Source: Phorcus lineatus (lineage: Eukaryota; Mollusca; Gastropoda; Trochida; Trochidae). From it: a stretch of 64,000 nt of DNA. The DNA lies in assembly GCA_921293015.1 (NCBI GenBank), contig OV121097.1, positions 14,066,924-14,130,923 on the forward strand, in the 5' to 3' direction. Of this stretch, positions 10,434 to 22,842 are shown one piece after another. The number at the start of each line of letters is the position of its first letter. The stretch's first letter is position 1. The position numbers and the translations under genes are program-made. The notes beneath the pieces were generated by a model, which was given only the letters and a program-made list of their open reading frames with translations, was not told the DNA's origin and ran no database searches.

Positions 10434-12453
10434 TAGAAAAAGAGGAGTTTTGGAATAAAATTAATGAAGTGCGAATCAATCTAGATGAAATTAACAACAG
10501 TAAGATACAGGGAATGCTAATACGATCGAACGCAAAATGGATGGAGGAGGGAGAGAAACCCACTAAATACTTTTTCAATCTAGAGGCGAGACACTTTCTG
10601 AACAAAGCTATATAGGAGATAAAAAAGAATGATGGCACAATTATAACCGATATTGCAGATATAATGAATGAAACCAAATATTTCTATAAAAAAAACTATA
10701 CTCAAAACAGGATTCATCATCAATTAACCTTCAAGAGTATTTTTCAGACATAGACATTGCCAAGATTTCCTATGAAGATGCATTTAACCTTGAAGGGGAG
10801 TTAAGTATGAATGAATTAACACAAGCGTTGAAACAAATGAAAAAACGACAAAAGTCCGGGACCTGGCGGCTTTACTACAGACTTCATTAAATTCTTTTGG
10901 AAAGATCTAGGCACTTTTCTTTGTAATTCACTTAACAACGGTTATAGAAACGGTACCTTATCCGCTTCACAAAAACAAGGAATTATTACCTGTATTCCTA
11001 AGGGAAACAAGCCCAAAAAACATCTAAAAATTGGCGTCTAATTTCTTTATTAAATACTGGCTATAAATTAGGTTCTTCTGTAATAGCAAACAGAATAAAA
11101 AGTGTACTACCAAAAATAATTAATGAAGATCAAAAAGGCTTTATTACAGGAAGGTACATTGGTGAAGTTACTAGAACCATTTATGATATACATAAGGAAA
11201 AAAGTTAAGCACCCCCAAGTTTTTCACCAGTAAGTTTTGTCTGAGAAATAAAGAGGACCACATTGCAGTAAAGGTAATTGTATGATATGATAGAATCATA
11301 ATTTTGCAATTTAAGAACGTAATTTAATTAAAATTTCATTTCGGATATTTTGAATAATTGCAGTTATAGAAATTGGTAATTTTGAGATCAAAAGGTGAAT
11401 ATGTTCAGAAATTGTTTTAATGTGTATTATTCCATTATTCCTATTCCACTGATCAAACTTTATTATGGATCTCTTAAGCAAAAGTCACTAGTTACAGTAG
11501 TATGGACCTCCAACATATCATGTTTTGGAAAATGACCCTTTCATAAAAAGGGACTAAATGGGGCAGTCTTAACCGTAACAACGACTATAAAGCAAAAAGA
11601 AGTATAGGGTTACTGAGTCAAAGTGAAAGAAGACCACCTTTATTCCAAAATCGTCTGGTTATGGCCATTTTCTAAAAATTATCGAAAATTCTTATCAAAT
11701 TTTAAAACCCAATTATCTCCTTATTGTGAAGGATACGTGTTTTTTTAAAGTGTAAATTTGTACCCTATAACAAAAATTAACAAAATTGTTGTTCATGACA
11801 ACTAACATCAGAATCCATCGCATACTTTTGACAAACGGACGATAGTTATTTTGGGTGAAAAATCCGTACCATTACGTTTTTTATCTTAAGTTCTCAAAAT
11901 GTCATCATGTATGATGATTTTAAAGATACAAAGTCACGAAAAACTTTAGTTTCTATGTCAAGGGGATCCAATTAGTCATATTGTCGTGTTTTTCTCCACA
12001 GATGCATTTTGCAATTTTGAAAAAAGGGGGGGGGGGGAGGCTTAACTTTGTTCTCTATGTATATAATGGAATACACGGAAACTTTCCAAATTTCAGGTGT
12101 GCTTATTCTAATTGACTTTGAGAAGGCATTTGATTCAATAGACAGAAACTACTTGCTAAACGTTATGAGTTTTTTTGGCTTTGTTCCTAGCATATGTCAC
12201 TGGATAAATACGTTATATGACGATATCGAAACATGAATCATAATAAATGGCCATATCACGTCCCCATTTAAAGTAGAAAGAGGCTGCCGCCAAGGTGATC
12301 CTGTTGCTCCGTATCTTTTCTTACTTGCTGTAGAAGTTCTAAGTATAATGCTGCGTAATGACCAAAATATTAAAGGATTAACTATTGGATCCATTGAGTA
12401 CCTGGTATCTCAGTTTTCCGATGATACTACCTTAACATATTGCATTAGACGGG
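10434..12453 (+). pseudogene. LINE reverse transcriptase, split by an insertion
   Basis: Linker motifs (MLIRSNAKWMEEGEKPTKYFFNLE) run from about 10500. Reverse-transcriptase motifs then appear in shifting frames: KSPG..GF (10850), CIPKGNKP (10990), NWR.ISLLNTGYK (11030) and DQKGFITGRYIGE (11130). At 11189 an 873-bp element interrupts; the protein resumes at 12064 with LILIDFEKAFDSIDRNYL (12100), RGCRQGDPVAPYLFLLAVEVL (12280) and the active-site block FSDDTTL (12417), where most relatives have F/YADD. Stops near 10613, 12234 and 12456 and several frameshifts make it non-functional. Confidence 0.8.
11189..12061. mobile_element. 873-bp non-autonomous element with TA target duplication
   Basis: The reading frame of the host LINE shows the insertion exactly: ...TAT GAT ATA before and ATG GAA TAC after. 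The left end reads TACATAAGGAAAAAAGTTAA and the right end, reverse-complemented, TACATAGAGAACAAAGTTAA, both then running into a C-rich stretch. TA dinucleotides flank it at 11187-11188 and 12062-12063. The TA duplication and simple ends fit a Tc1/mariner-type miniature element. No transposase is visible inside. A 12-base G run lies near the right end. Confidence 0.75.
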
Positions 12454-12454
12454 A

Positions 12455-14065
12455 GTGAAAAATGCCACTATGCAGTATTGGGCATCGAAGTTGTTTGCAC
12501 GTTTTCTTTGTTTAAAGATAAACGCAGAGAAAACAAAATTAATATGGATAGGTTTCAAAAAGAGATGTAGGTACATACTGTGTAATGAGTGGAACCTGGA
12601 TTGGTCACAGACCGAATTTACTTTGCTGGGTATAAGATTTGATGTAGATTTGGAAAACATTGTCGAGATAAACTATGAAGAAAAGTTCAACTCCATTTAT
12701 AAGCATATGAGACTATGGTCTACTCGAATATTAACACCTTATGGAAAAAATACTCTGGTAAAATCTCTCTTTATTTCCAAATTGAATCATCTTTTCTCTG
12801 TATTACCAGATCCTTCAAAAGAATGTATTGATAGATTTTTAAAAAAATGTTTCAAATTTATATGGCAGAATAAACCAGATAAATGATGCTTAAGCTTGAA
12901 CATGGAGGTATAATGGAGAAATAATAACATCGCAGAAGCTGAGGTGGATCAATAGACTAAATTGTAGAAATAACAAATGGGGTTATCTGTTCATCAAACG
13001 GATAATGAATGATACTATGCTCTGACTATCTGATTAAAATTTTATTAAGAAAAACATTATACCAACTCTAACGAACGTTTTTTGGAAAGATGTACTTAAT
13101 GCCTGGTCGAAATATTTATCAAAAGTAAAAGAAAATAATTAGAACTGAAGATGATTTCAGAGCTCAGTCAGTTTGGAACAATGACGATCTGAAAATAGCA
13201 AACAAAACTGTTTTTTTACAGCTCTTGGTACAAGATGGGGGTTATTTTAATAAATGATTTTATTGGCGAAGCTGGTAATATATTCAGCCTTGACGAATTC
13301 AATAACAAATATTCACTTAATGTAAACTTTTTAACTTATGAAGGTATAAGGAGAGCTATTACGGCATACGCCCGGCGACTTGATATTCGAAAATTTACAA
13401 AAACAGAGCTTCAACCTATATACCCATTTAACATAAGGTACATTAACAATTATTTATTGAGCAAAACTGTATATACTACATTATTAAACTCCACCTTTGT
13501 GTACCTACCCTGCTACTCAAAATGGGAAAGGATTTTAAATTGTCAACTCACTGAATCGGAATGGAAAATATTTAACATAATTGGCAACAAATGCACCCCC
13601 TGCACAGTCCTTAAATGGCATCAGTACAAGATCATTCATAACATTCTTCCTACAGAACAATTTTGACACAAGTTGGGCTATATAGATTCACCCCTTTGCT
13701 CATTCTGCAGAAGTGAGGTAGAAACATGAGATCATCTGTTTTGGAAATGTGATACTATATTAAACTTGTGGAAAGAGTTAGAAGCATGGTTGCATTCTGT
13801 ACAGATTCCTATTAATCTAACTATTGAAAAGGTGATATTAGGCATCAAAGGTAAAAATAATAATCCCATAAATGCCATAATCTTACTGACCAAACAAATA
13901 ATATTCCGAAGCAGCAACAAAGGTTTTACCCCATCAACTACTTATATCAAAAATGAAATAATCAAATATTATAATATCACAAAATGTATCTACCTATCTA
14001 ACCTAAATGAAGAGAAATTCATACAATTCTGGTCAACGCTCCAACTACTTTTTCGAAACTTGTAA
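12455..14065 (+). pseudogene. LINE ORF2 C-terminal region
   Basis: Three frame-shifted blocks are recognisable. Block one (12520-12886) contains NAEKTKLIWIG, LGI.FD and LTPYGKNTLVKSL, which follow the active site in L1-group enzymes. Block two (13235-13666) ends LKWHQYKIIHNILPTEQF. Block three (13667-14065) carries the Cys/His cluster CSFCR...DHLFWKC and an alpha-helical end. A degraded stretch (12890-13230) separates the first two. No start codon belongs here; the region continues the reverse-transcriptase gene. Confidence 0.75.
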
Positions 14066-14400
14066 TCTAAGAGGTTTTTGTTGGATTTTTTTCTTTCTTG
14101 TTTTGTTGTTTTTTATTTTTTTTATTAAGGGACTCGATTCTAATGTGAATAAGTGGCTAACTCCTGTGGATTCATTTCCCAACAGTGGTATGTGTCTACA
14201 CTATTCTTGGTTTTCATATACATGTATAGTATTTAATTAGTCCTAGTTATAGCTTGATTAGATTTATGTATTAATGAACATATACTATGCATGCCGAGTT
14301 TATGTATGAGAATCAGTTTAAACAATGTACTGATATCAAGCATTTTATGTATATCATGCCTGTACCAAAAATATGGTAATAAAAAAAACAACAAAAAAAC

Positions 14401-15884
14401 CCATTAATTTTCTGATTTTAACTAATTAAATTGATAATACCAATAAATATACTTAATAGATTTAAAATCTATACTTTTATTTAAGCTAATTGGTGAAAAA
14501 TTATGTAAAAATTAATCATTTTTCCCTCCTGTTGTCGCAGCCCTGCTCAGTGTGTCTAATGTCTAACTTTTGATTTTTGCTTTGCCAGAGAAGGCTCTGG
14601 GATTTTCTCTATAAGATCACATTAACCTGGTTACTTAAATCCGGTGGATACATTAAAACAAACAGCTTGTCCCTTCAAACATATGAATTTTTAGAATAAT
14701 TTAAATTTATATAACTATGGTAGAAAGAGGATTGAAGATGTGAAGGGCTGATACAGCACAACAAACCAATATCGACCCAAAATGACAATGGTAAACGTTG
14801 TTGATCAGGATTTCTTAGCAACCATGTAATTTCGAGTCCCATGCTGAGTAAATAGAGTCTATGAAGCTTTTTTTGCTCGATTTTGATATGATTTATTGAT
14901 AAGTCATATCAATAGTGGAAGATTAGAATATGTTATCAATCAATGTTTATATAGAAGGTATAAATAGGGGTTTTGGGTCAGTAGAAGTTATTTCAACATT
15001 ACTAATACAGAGCAGAGAAAACAGCAGAGCATTTTTTGTGTAATAGTTAATGAAGAAATATTTTTTGGTTCCGTTGGTTCAAAACCTCTATTCATAACTA
15101 CTGTAGGGTCATGAAAATACCACGCTCAAATGGGAATGTCCATGAAGCAACTTACAATCCCAAGAGAAAAAACCCCGGCCCATGAAAAGTTCCTAATATG
15201 ACATTTGTAGGACAATTTAATTCCATATTACAGAATGACAATTATTTTGTCTTACCCTAATGGTCAAATGGTTCTTTTCATCTGGCATTCGATATGTGTT
15301 ATAGAAATAGACAAAAAAGCACTGGCGAAAACTTCTCTTTCAAATTTCCTACTGTGAGGAATATCGGCAATAAGGGAAATTTATCAGTTGATAATTACTT
15401 ATTATAAGGAATAACTATCAGATACAGATAATGCACAGATAATCGCGATATTATGAACAATTAGTACTAAGACATTCTACCGTGTAAGTTTTCATAGTGG
15501 AAAATATATATGTATTATAGGTATTAACATATGTCCCCAAAAAAACCGTTTTCAATGCAATTTTGCAATAAATCCGCATTAACTACGATACCGCCAGTAT
15601 GTGTCATATATAGGTCTTTTGGACATGAAAAGTTAAGATGTTTTGATTTTATATCACCACATATTACATTTAGGTTAGTATCAAAGGTAAATTATATGCT
15701 ATAAAAATCACGGAGTGGTTCTTTAAACTATGTGTACAAAAACCTTACCTGATTTGGATTCTCATTAAAGATTTTGCGACCTCGTGACCTCTTCATATTG
15801 GGCAGAGGAATCACGCCCTCAAAACCTATTTTTATCTTCTAAAGAAGCAAGAGGCCTAGAAAGATGATATCTTGTGCAGAGACC
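14401..15884. other. AT-rich non-coding DNA
   Basis: I see no gene. A segment around 15560-15730 (AATAAATCCGCATTAACTAC; ATCACGGAGTGGTTCT) recurs in diverged form near 42075-42110 and, inverted, at 42536-42600, so part of it belongs to a dispersed repeat. Confidence 0.5.
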
Positions 15885-16210
15885 ATTTAGTTGATAGTAG
15901 ACTTGGTGACCCCGTTATGCCTAATAAGGGCCAAAGAGACCATGCACGTCTTAAAAAACTATTTTCATCTTCTTCTCCCCCAGAATCAAAAGGCATAGAA
16001 AGCTTAAACTTTGTGTACGGACACCTTAGCTGTTGTCTATAGATTAGAATCCCCATCAGTTAAAGAGTATAGACAACTGCTAAGGTGTCCGTAAACAAAG
16101 TTTCAGGTTTCTAGGGCATTTGCGCCTTGAGAAGAAGATGGAAATAGGTTTTTCGGGTGTGCTCCCTGTTGCACTTATGAGGGGTAATAGGGTCACCAAG
16201 TCTATCGATT
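15885..16210. repeat. Imperfect inverted repeat, arms about 145 bp
   Basis: The left arm (about 15893-16040) and the right arm (about 16065-16207) are imperfect reverse complements. They are anchored by ACTTTGTGTACGGACACCTT on the left and AAGGTGTCCGTAAACAAAGT on the right. The spacer is about 25 bp. A 3' tail with repeated ACGG units (16296-16325) follows. This looks like a miniature inverted-repeat element or two head-to-head copies of a short interspersed repeat. Confidence 0.65.
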
Positions 16211-16339
16211 AGAATCTTAATCACCTAAGGAGTTTGTATGCAAGATTTCAGATGTCCTGAGTCAATGGTTCTGGAGGTCGTGAAATAGTAATAAGTTTAC
16301 GGACGGACGTACGGACGGACGCCGGACATGCCAGATGAG

Positions 16340-17024
16340 CTAAAATTGTAAAACTATTCAATTGGATTATATTTCATCGCGTGAGCACGTAATTCCAATG
16401 ACAAAATATCTTAAGCGACTTTTTGAGCCATACATCATTGTCAGGTTATGTTGCAAAGACATACAAACTTTCGTTTATAATCATAACCTGACAAATAATA
16501 TAATTATAACAACTGGAAATAGACTACCGAAAATATTTTAACGAAAAACAGAGAAATGTGGGATTCATGATGTAATTTATCTTGCTTATTTATCGAGATT
16601 TTAAAACATGTTTTGTAAGAAGAAAAAACTTTAAATAAGATAATGCAAGTGTTTTATAAGTTCTTTTAGGTCATATTTGATTAAATTTATGTTATTTTAC
16701 ATTTAAATACGCCGTAGAATGCTTCTGCATATCTCATCCTAGATTAACCCATTACATTCCGGAAGAAAAATTAACCAATCCAATCCAATCATTTACGCAC
16801 TGACGGATAGAAATTGTTGCCTCTCATGACATTAGCGTTTGGGATTTTTATAGATAAGACAATGGATACTGATAAAATCATATTACGCTAGAGCAAGCAA
16901 TTAATGTTTAAAGCAAATAGTGCCATGCGAAGGCATGTACAAGATCAGTCTGTACAACACGTTTCAGCTTTCTAGGACTTTTCTTCTGGGGAAGAAGGTG
17001 AGCTGATTTGAGGTCAAAGCCGTT
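16340..17024. other. AT-rich non-coding DNA
   Basis: No coding region, RNA gene or clear repeat structure is visible here. Confidence 0.5.
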
Positions 17025-17165
17025 TATAATATTATTTCTCTTATATCACGGCTGCAAATATTATTGCATATTTCAGGGAAGCCTTTGCGAGGATCGGCTG
17101 GAACTAGCGAACCATTTGAGGTACTGCGCTGAAATTCAAACCTGACTGCGTGTAGAACAGTTTTC
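17025..17165 (-). repeat. SINE fragment (body and 3' part)
   Basis: The minus strand carries the body shared with the SINE copies at 49991-50259 and 52440-52640: a GTTCTACACGCAGTCAGGTT type segment, then AGCCGTGATATAAG near its 3' end. The tRNA-like head is absent. The copy is diverged. Confidence 0.6.
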
Positions 17166-17169
17166 TACT

Positions 17170-20100
17170 GCGGGGATTTTTCTCTTTGGATTGCCTATAA
17201 AAATGTGGCCCTTCCAATTTAAGCGTATTTTTTGTCATGACCCTCCCCCAAATCATATCTACGAAAGTTCTTGAAATTGGTCTTTTGAAGATTTATGGTC
17301 GGTTTTACATTCAATTTTTTTTTGTTATTTCCAAAAAAGAAACTTCTTTAAGTAACGCTTAAAATAATGTTGAAAAAACAACTGATTTACCCTTCCATTG
17401 ATGGATTTAACATGATATCTGATAATGGTCTATAGTTTTTTTAAATCAGTTTTATTTGAACTTCTTTTTTTCATCAACTGTATATTAAAATAGGTTTTGA
17501 ATACCATTGCTTATGATACACACATTTGCTTAACATAGTGTCAATTTTTTCTTTAATTTTATCTTACTTTTAAAGGTCTTTTTTTTTTAAAATTCAAATC
17601 ACAATGTCTTTTTTATCTTTAAATAACAAAATAGGTTAGCACTGAGGAAGAGAAGGAATTATTTTTATGGATGATCAACTTCTTTATTGAATTTACGTTC
17701 AACAGAGATAAAAAGAGCTAAGATATTGCACTAGTTCAAAATTCCATCAAAATACATATATTGCCCACATTATTCCACTGAAAACTTGAAACAATGAATT
17801 CATAAATTGATTAAACCATTCAAGGACCAGGTTGGGAGATAAGCTCTTGACATAATGATTTCTTTTAAAGACGTTCCTAACGTTTGTCAGTGCGCATCTT
17901 TTCGCGCATCCGAAAAAGTGCCGCTAACATTTTGAGAAAACTAAAGTTGCGTAAACATTGTAGAAAAAATGTCACTGTATCGTTATCAATGTTCGGAAAA
18001 TAAGGAAATTTTTACTGTGGACTGCTTAGTTGTCTATTATATGATCCATGTACATATTAGTCATAGATTTTTAGAATCATATGCATTGGTCATAATCGGC
18101 AGAGGTGTTTTGACACAAATGTTCACTGAACGTGAATTCGCAATCCGTTGTTTCATAGATTATAATTAGATTGCGGTTTTCAAAAATGTACTCCAAATAT
18201 TATTTTTTAAACAGAGAAAATGTGACTGATAACATTTGTGTGTTCACATTCCGCATAAAACCGATTGTTGATGAACTAATACAAGTTATCCGTTGCAGTG
18301 TTGTGTTGAACAGTGTTGCAGTGACATCATTGACACACAATGTGCGGATAATACACTGTGCATGGAATAGTCCTCGTCATTTTTCACAATATATGACTAT
18401 TAACGGAACTTTTATGCTTTGAAAAATATTCATCCATCTTGAAAATGATGTAACTTCTAGAATAATTAGAACGGAATATTTAGTTACCCTCATTAGGCCG
18501 TAAGCAGTAGAGGTTTCTGTACGTAAAATCTCATTTCGAATAGCTTTTTTGCTGGAACATAACAAATATAAATAAACCGTTGCATTTTCATCTCAAACAA
18601 TAGATAGAAATTCATAATAAAGAATAGAAGCAAATCTTTTTTGGAAAATTTCTAGATAGATTTTTAAATGAAAAGTCAAAACGGTCATTGAGACAAAATG
18701 AGTATTTGAAAAATCAGGAATGTATCGCGGAATTTTTACAATTCGGTTTGGCTGCATTTAATTCGCAAATTAATTATATGAGCGGTAATTTTCAATCATG
18801 TACACACTTACAATTATGGGAAAACATTTATAAACATATCATTCAATGTAACATTTACCAATCAAGTAAAATTAACTACCGTGGTAAAAATATATTTGAC
18901 CGAAGTCAAAAGTCAAAAAGAAATTAAAAATATGTCCGTGGTCTGCTTGGTTCATGAAGTAAATCATATGATTTTACTTTCATCCTGGAGATAACTAAGT
19001 TATTTGTTATCAACTCAAGAGTATGACTTAAATATGAACGTAAGCACCAAATGCTTCCCGAACCGGGCCGACTTGATTGTGGTCTATTCCTCATCGTATT
19101 AGCTTCGCCGAAATTGCGGCGCTTGGATGCGGTGTTCTTTATCGCGCAATAAATAGATCTTTGAGAGGAAGTTTTGAGGTTAAATCTTAATGTTTTGTGA
19201 TGGGATTTTTACGTGCCTTCAATCCACCTAGTTATCCCACTATCTGACTCATTCATCTAGCCCCAGTACACTCAAACGCAGTTCGAAAAACTCAAATCAT
19301 TCACAAATAGAAAACATTTGTCATATTTAAAAGGTGTGTTTAAAAAAATTGCTTGTGGATACTAATACTTTGTTAACACGTGGATTTGACCAAGAGGCCA
19401 TAAATGTCTTTTGACACTTCAAATATTTCATAACACTGACCTTAGAATTTCAGGAAATACTTTGAAACGGGATAAACTGTGTACTTCAAACCATTATCAT
19501 GAATTATCATTCAAGGGAAATAAAGAGTTACCTCCCCTTATAAGTTTTTTCATAAGTAATTTTAACTTCAGCTTCAATTATCTCGGAAATTAGGCCCGTG
19601 ACATATCTTTTTTCTTTCAAATTATTTCTTTGCAATATATTTTCTTCTATTTAAAACATATTTGAACTATTTTTCATTTATTTTTATTACTGAACGCGTC
19701 TTATGAAGCTATTTTTGTAGCGATCATCATTGAACTTGTATCTTAATATTTGCAGATAAGTTTCAAAACTCAAGAAAGGAAATACAAGAATAATTATTTT
19801 ATTACATTATCATCTCATTTATTGGGAAAAAGTAAACTGAACTCTAAATGTTTTTATTTTTTTTGTTTTTAAGATAAAATTAGCCAAATTGATCTTTTCC
19901 CAATTTTTTAAAATAAACCCGTCAAAATCATCATTTGTCTGAAAAAGAAGGTCCGTGACATGCACTTTTTATTTTTGAATATCAAAGAATACATATTCAG
20001 CTTTCACCTTGCAAATTTACAGCAATTTTTCATTAATTTTGTTAATTGGTACGAACCTCTTTAGAGCAAAAAAAAAAGATTTAAAATCTATCTACAAACA

Positions 20101-21330
20101 CTTTCAGAGTATAGGACCAAACAATTAAAATGTCAAATCTTTACTTTATGGGAATTAAATTATCATATTTCATAACATTTAAACTGTTTGTGTATGAGTT
20201 TGATTAAAACAAATTTAACCGTCTACATTAAGTTTGTAGCACAAGAATAGTATTTTGAAGGTACATAACATAAGGATAATAAAGTCACATCTAGGTTTCA
20301 CAGAAATTACATTTGTTATATGTTACATAATATTCAAACAATAAAGTGTAAAACCAAAAAAGTATGGAAGCTTAAGTATGAATATAGCAAATGTTCCCAA
20401 TTTTTGGAATATATACATTGGAATTTATTTTTCTAAATATGCATTTAGATATTTTTCATAAGTATAGCTATATTAACAAATTTGCACCAATCAAGCCATC
20501 TGCTAAAGTGTTACGGTTTCATTACTTTGTATCATTGAGAACAATTAATATAATCATTCAGATATTAATAATTTGACTAGCTGTTTTAACTTTATGAGTC
20601 TATTAGTTATCAAATATGCATCTTTGTTGTATAAAAATATAGCAAACACCTGTTAACTGCTTGTATAAACTCTCAGTCCAACAGAATTACTTTTTGTTCT
20701 ACAAGAATAAAGAACAATGAATTGAACAATCAATTCATGGTGATTTCTTTTTTATATAAGCATGTGTTTTTAAGAATATAAACCAGTTTTGCTCATATTC
20801 TGGAATTTTATTTCATTTGATAAGGCTTTATGATAATGTTTCAGCCCCACTTTCAATTGCTAAAGAAGGATGGTTTTATAACTGTCTATTTCAAAATGAC
20901 TCTCCCCAACCTTTTGTATTTTTTTTCATGACCCTCCCCTGATGGCTGTATATTTTTTTCTGACCCTCCCTCCCCCCCCCCCCCGTAATAAATGACCGGT
21001 CCCTAAGGCAGTTTGTAATTACTCCATCGCCCTCTTTCTATCATGAACATGTGAGAACTTAAGCGAAAATGGGACAACGCAAGTCTATATTTGGTGATAG
21101 TTATTACCTTTAAGTATTTTTAAAAATAGAGGGATTCCTCAATGTAAAGATGATTTCTAGTTTCACTAAGACTAGTCAGATTGGATTTCCACATTTGTTT
21201 GTGAATGTCAGTTATCTTTTGGCTGTTTATCAGGCACATGTTGGGAAAGCCATACGTAACCAAAGCCGTACTCAAAAAAGAGATTTTTCACCAGAGAAGC
21301 CCAATTTACAAATGTTGGTTGAGCAAAAGA
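17170..21330. other. Long AT-rich stretch without a supported gene
   Basis: Short open frames occur (for example 17969-18169, 18171-18422, 18688-18927), but I recognise no domain, splice structure or family in them. Segments CATGACCCTCCCC near 17237 and 20930 and GTCCGTGACAT near 19600 and 19951 hint at dispersed repeats. A run of 14 C lies near 20972. I make no gene call. Confidence 0.5.
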
Positions 21331-21332
21331 GA

Positions 21333-22210
21333 TTATAGTAACAATTTATGAATGATAAATTTATATCTGTTTTTGTCACAAGATATTACCTTAAGCCAGT
21401 ATTTAACAATCCGTATCAATCTGTCGCACAGTAATGGTAATACACCTAATTCACCATAGACATATGGGGATGGAGTTGTCAATTTTACACCTAAGATCCG
21501 TTTCAGGAATTTAAGATGGACTCTTTTAATGACCTTTGCTTCCATGAAACCCCAAACTTCACAGCCATATTGTAGGATAGGTGTAATAGAAAATTTAAAA
21601 GCTGATATTTAACAGACACTTGGATATGTTTGTTATCATTAAGTATTTGGTATAAAGAAAAGAGACCTTTAGTACTTTGTTCAGCCAATCTGTTTTGGCA
21701 TTGCGAGAAGCTATCAGATGATGAAAAAACGATTCCCAAGTACTTAAAATGTGTGACAACCTTGACTTCATCTCCTTTATATGTCAAAACTTCTTTTTTC
21801 CCTAATCTACCCTTTTTCTAAATGTTTTATCAACAATGACATAAAGGCCCCCATCTATTGCCTTACTTCGAAAGGGCATTCAAACCATTTTGCAAACCTT
21901 TAACAGTATTACTAAACATGGCCATGTCCTCAGCAAAAAGCAGACGCATAAGTCGTAATTCCTCTACATTTATGCCTAGACCCGTAGAAGTTGATAAACT
22001 GTCAACAATGTCATTTATGAATAGGGAAAACAATAAGGGAGAGAGATTTTCACCCTGTCTAACTCCAAACCTTGAGCTTATACCCGATGTATATAATCTA
22101 AACCACAAAGCCTGTCTATTGATGAGATCAAAAGCCTTACGGTAGTATATGAATGCACAGTATAACTTTGAACCATTATTTAGTGAAATATTAATCAAAT
22201 AATGCAACAA
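21333..22210 (-). pseudogene. LINE reverse-transcriptase fragment
   Basis: The minus strand encodes the second half of a non-LTR retrotransposon ORF2 in three frames. From 22210 downward: AFIYYRKAFDLINRQALWF (reverse-transcriptase motif A), FGVRQGENLSPLLFSLFIND, LLFAEDMAMF (active site, usually FADD), THFKYLGIVFSS, then (21545-21333) LKFLKRILGVKL and VYGELGVLPL. A short segment between motif A and the RQGE block is deleted. It lacks an endonuclease domain and both ends, so it is a dead, truncated copy. It lies about 0.6 kb before the lectin-like gene. Confidence 0.85.
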
Positions 22211-22239
22211 AAATATACAATCTGGCGTACTATATGCTT

Positions 22240-22790
22240 ATGCTTAGAACCGACAGTGATTTAGTTTAGGTTTTGTGGTAGCAGCAAATACACTCAAGGC
22301 TAAGGTAATAATACAGATAAAGACCTAGAATGCATAACATGCAGCCTGCTAAAAGCTAAGTTAAATTTCTACTTTTTACTAAGATTATAAGAAAATAGTT
22401 CGTCGAGTTCATTGAATTCTGAAAAAATACATTTTATGTGCCGTTGTTGAAGAATTTTTTTGGAATCTAAACTTCACGTGCTGAGGATTTCCATTGGAAA
22501 CGGTTAGTATGATGTATTTTGAAAGCAAAACTAAACTAATTGATTATCTAAAATGATTATGAATAAAAAACAATTTGGTTGATACAACTTATTTTTTGTA
22601 ACATAACTTTGCAGAGAACATTAAAAGGACGATTTTAGTTAACATGATCAGAGACTAGTCTAGTGTTGAAGAAATAGATTTAGATAAAAATGTTATTCAG
22701 GAGTTCCGTTTCCTTTGTAATAAATTCTGACAGTCAGTTTGACATTTGATACTGTGTTCAGTAGTTCCTGAATTGTTCGTCTTCAGAAGG
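22240..22790. other. Upstream region of the lectin-like gene
   Basis: This AT-rich region lies between the LINE fragment and the first exon at 22791. The promoter should be here, but I see no convincing TATA box or known control site. Confidence 0.4.
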
Positions 22791-22842
22791 ATGAACCTGC
22801 TTGTGACGACACTGCTTATGATGTACGTCTCTCACATCAAAG
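22791..22842 (+). CDS. Exon 1: signal peptide
   Basis: ATG at 22791 follows AGAAGG. It encodes 17 codons rich in Leu, Met and Thr plus the first base of a Gly codon. The donor is GTTGGT, weaker than the others. The phase-1 border fits exon 2, whose first two bases complete the Gly codon. Confidence 0.7.

Larger units (their letters stand above)
9443..14400 (+). mobile_element. Non-LTR retrotransposon, L1/Tx1-like, inactivated
   Basis: A nearly full-length ORF2 region of an endonuclease plus reverse-transcriptase LINE. In order: apurinic-type endonuclease (9443-10150), linker (10434-10700), reverse transcriptase (10830-12450, interrupted), thumb/C-terminal region (12455-13666), a Cys-rich end (CSFC...DHLFWKC near 13690-13755) and a final conserved region to 14065. 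The 3' end is probably the A-rich stretch near 14375-14400, just after a polyadenylation-like AATAAA. Several frameshifts, stops and the 873-bp insertion at 11189 show it is dead. Motifs such as CIPKGNKP, ISLLNTGYK and GRYIGE are typical of the L1/Tx1 group; that placement is from memory of the family. Confidence 0.85.

Noticed and set aside
18171-18927. Cluster of short plus-strand frames as exons of a gene
   Set aside because: No recognisable domain, no consistent splice phases, and codon use is that of AT-rich background.
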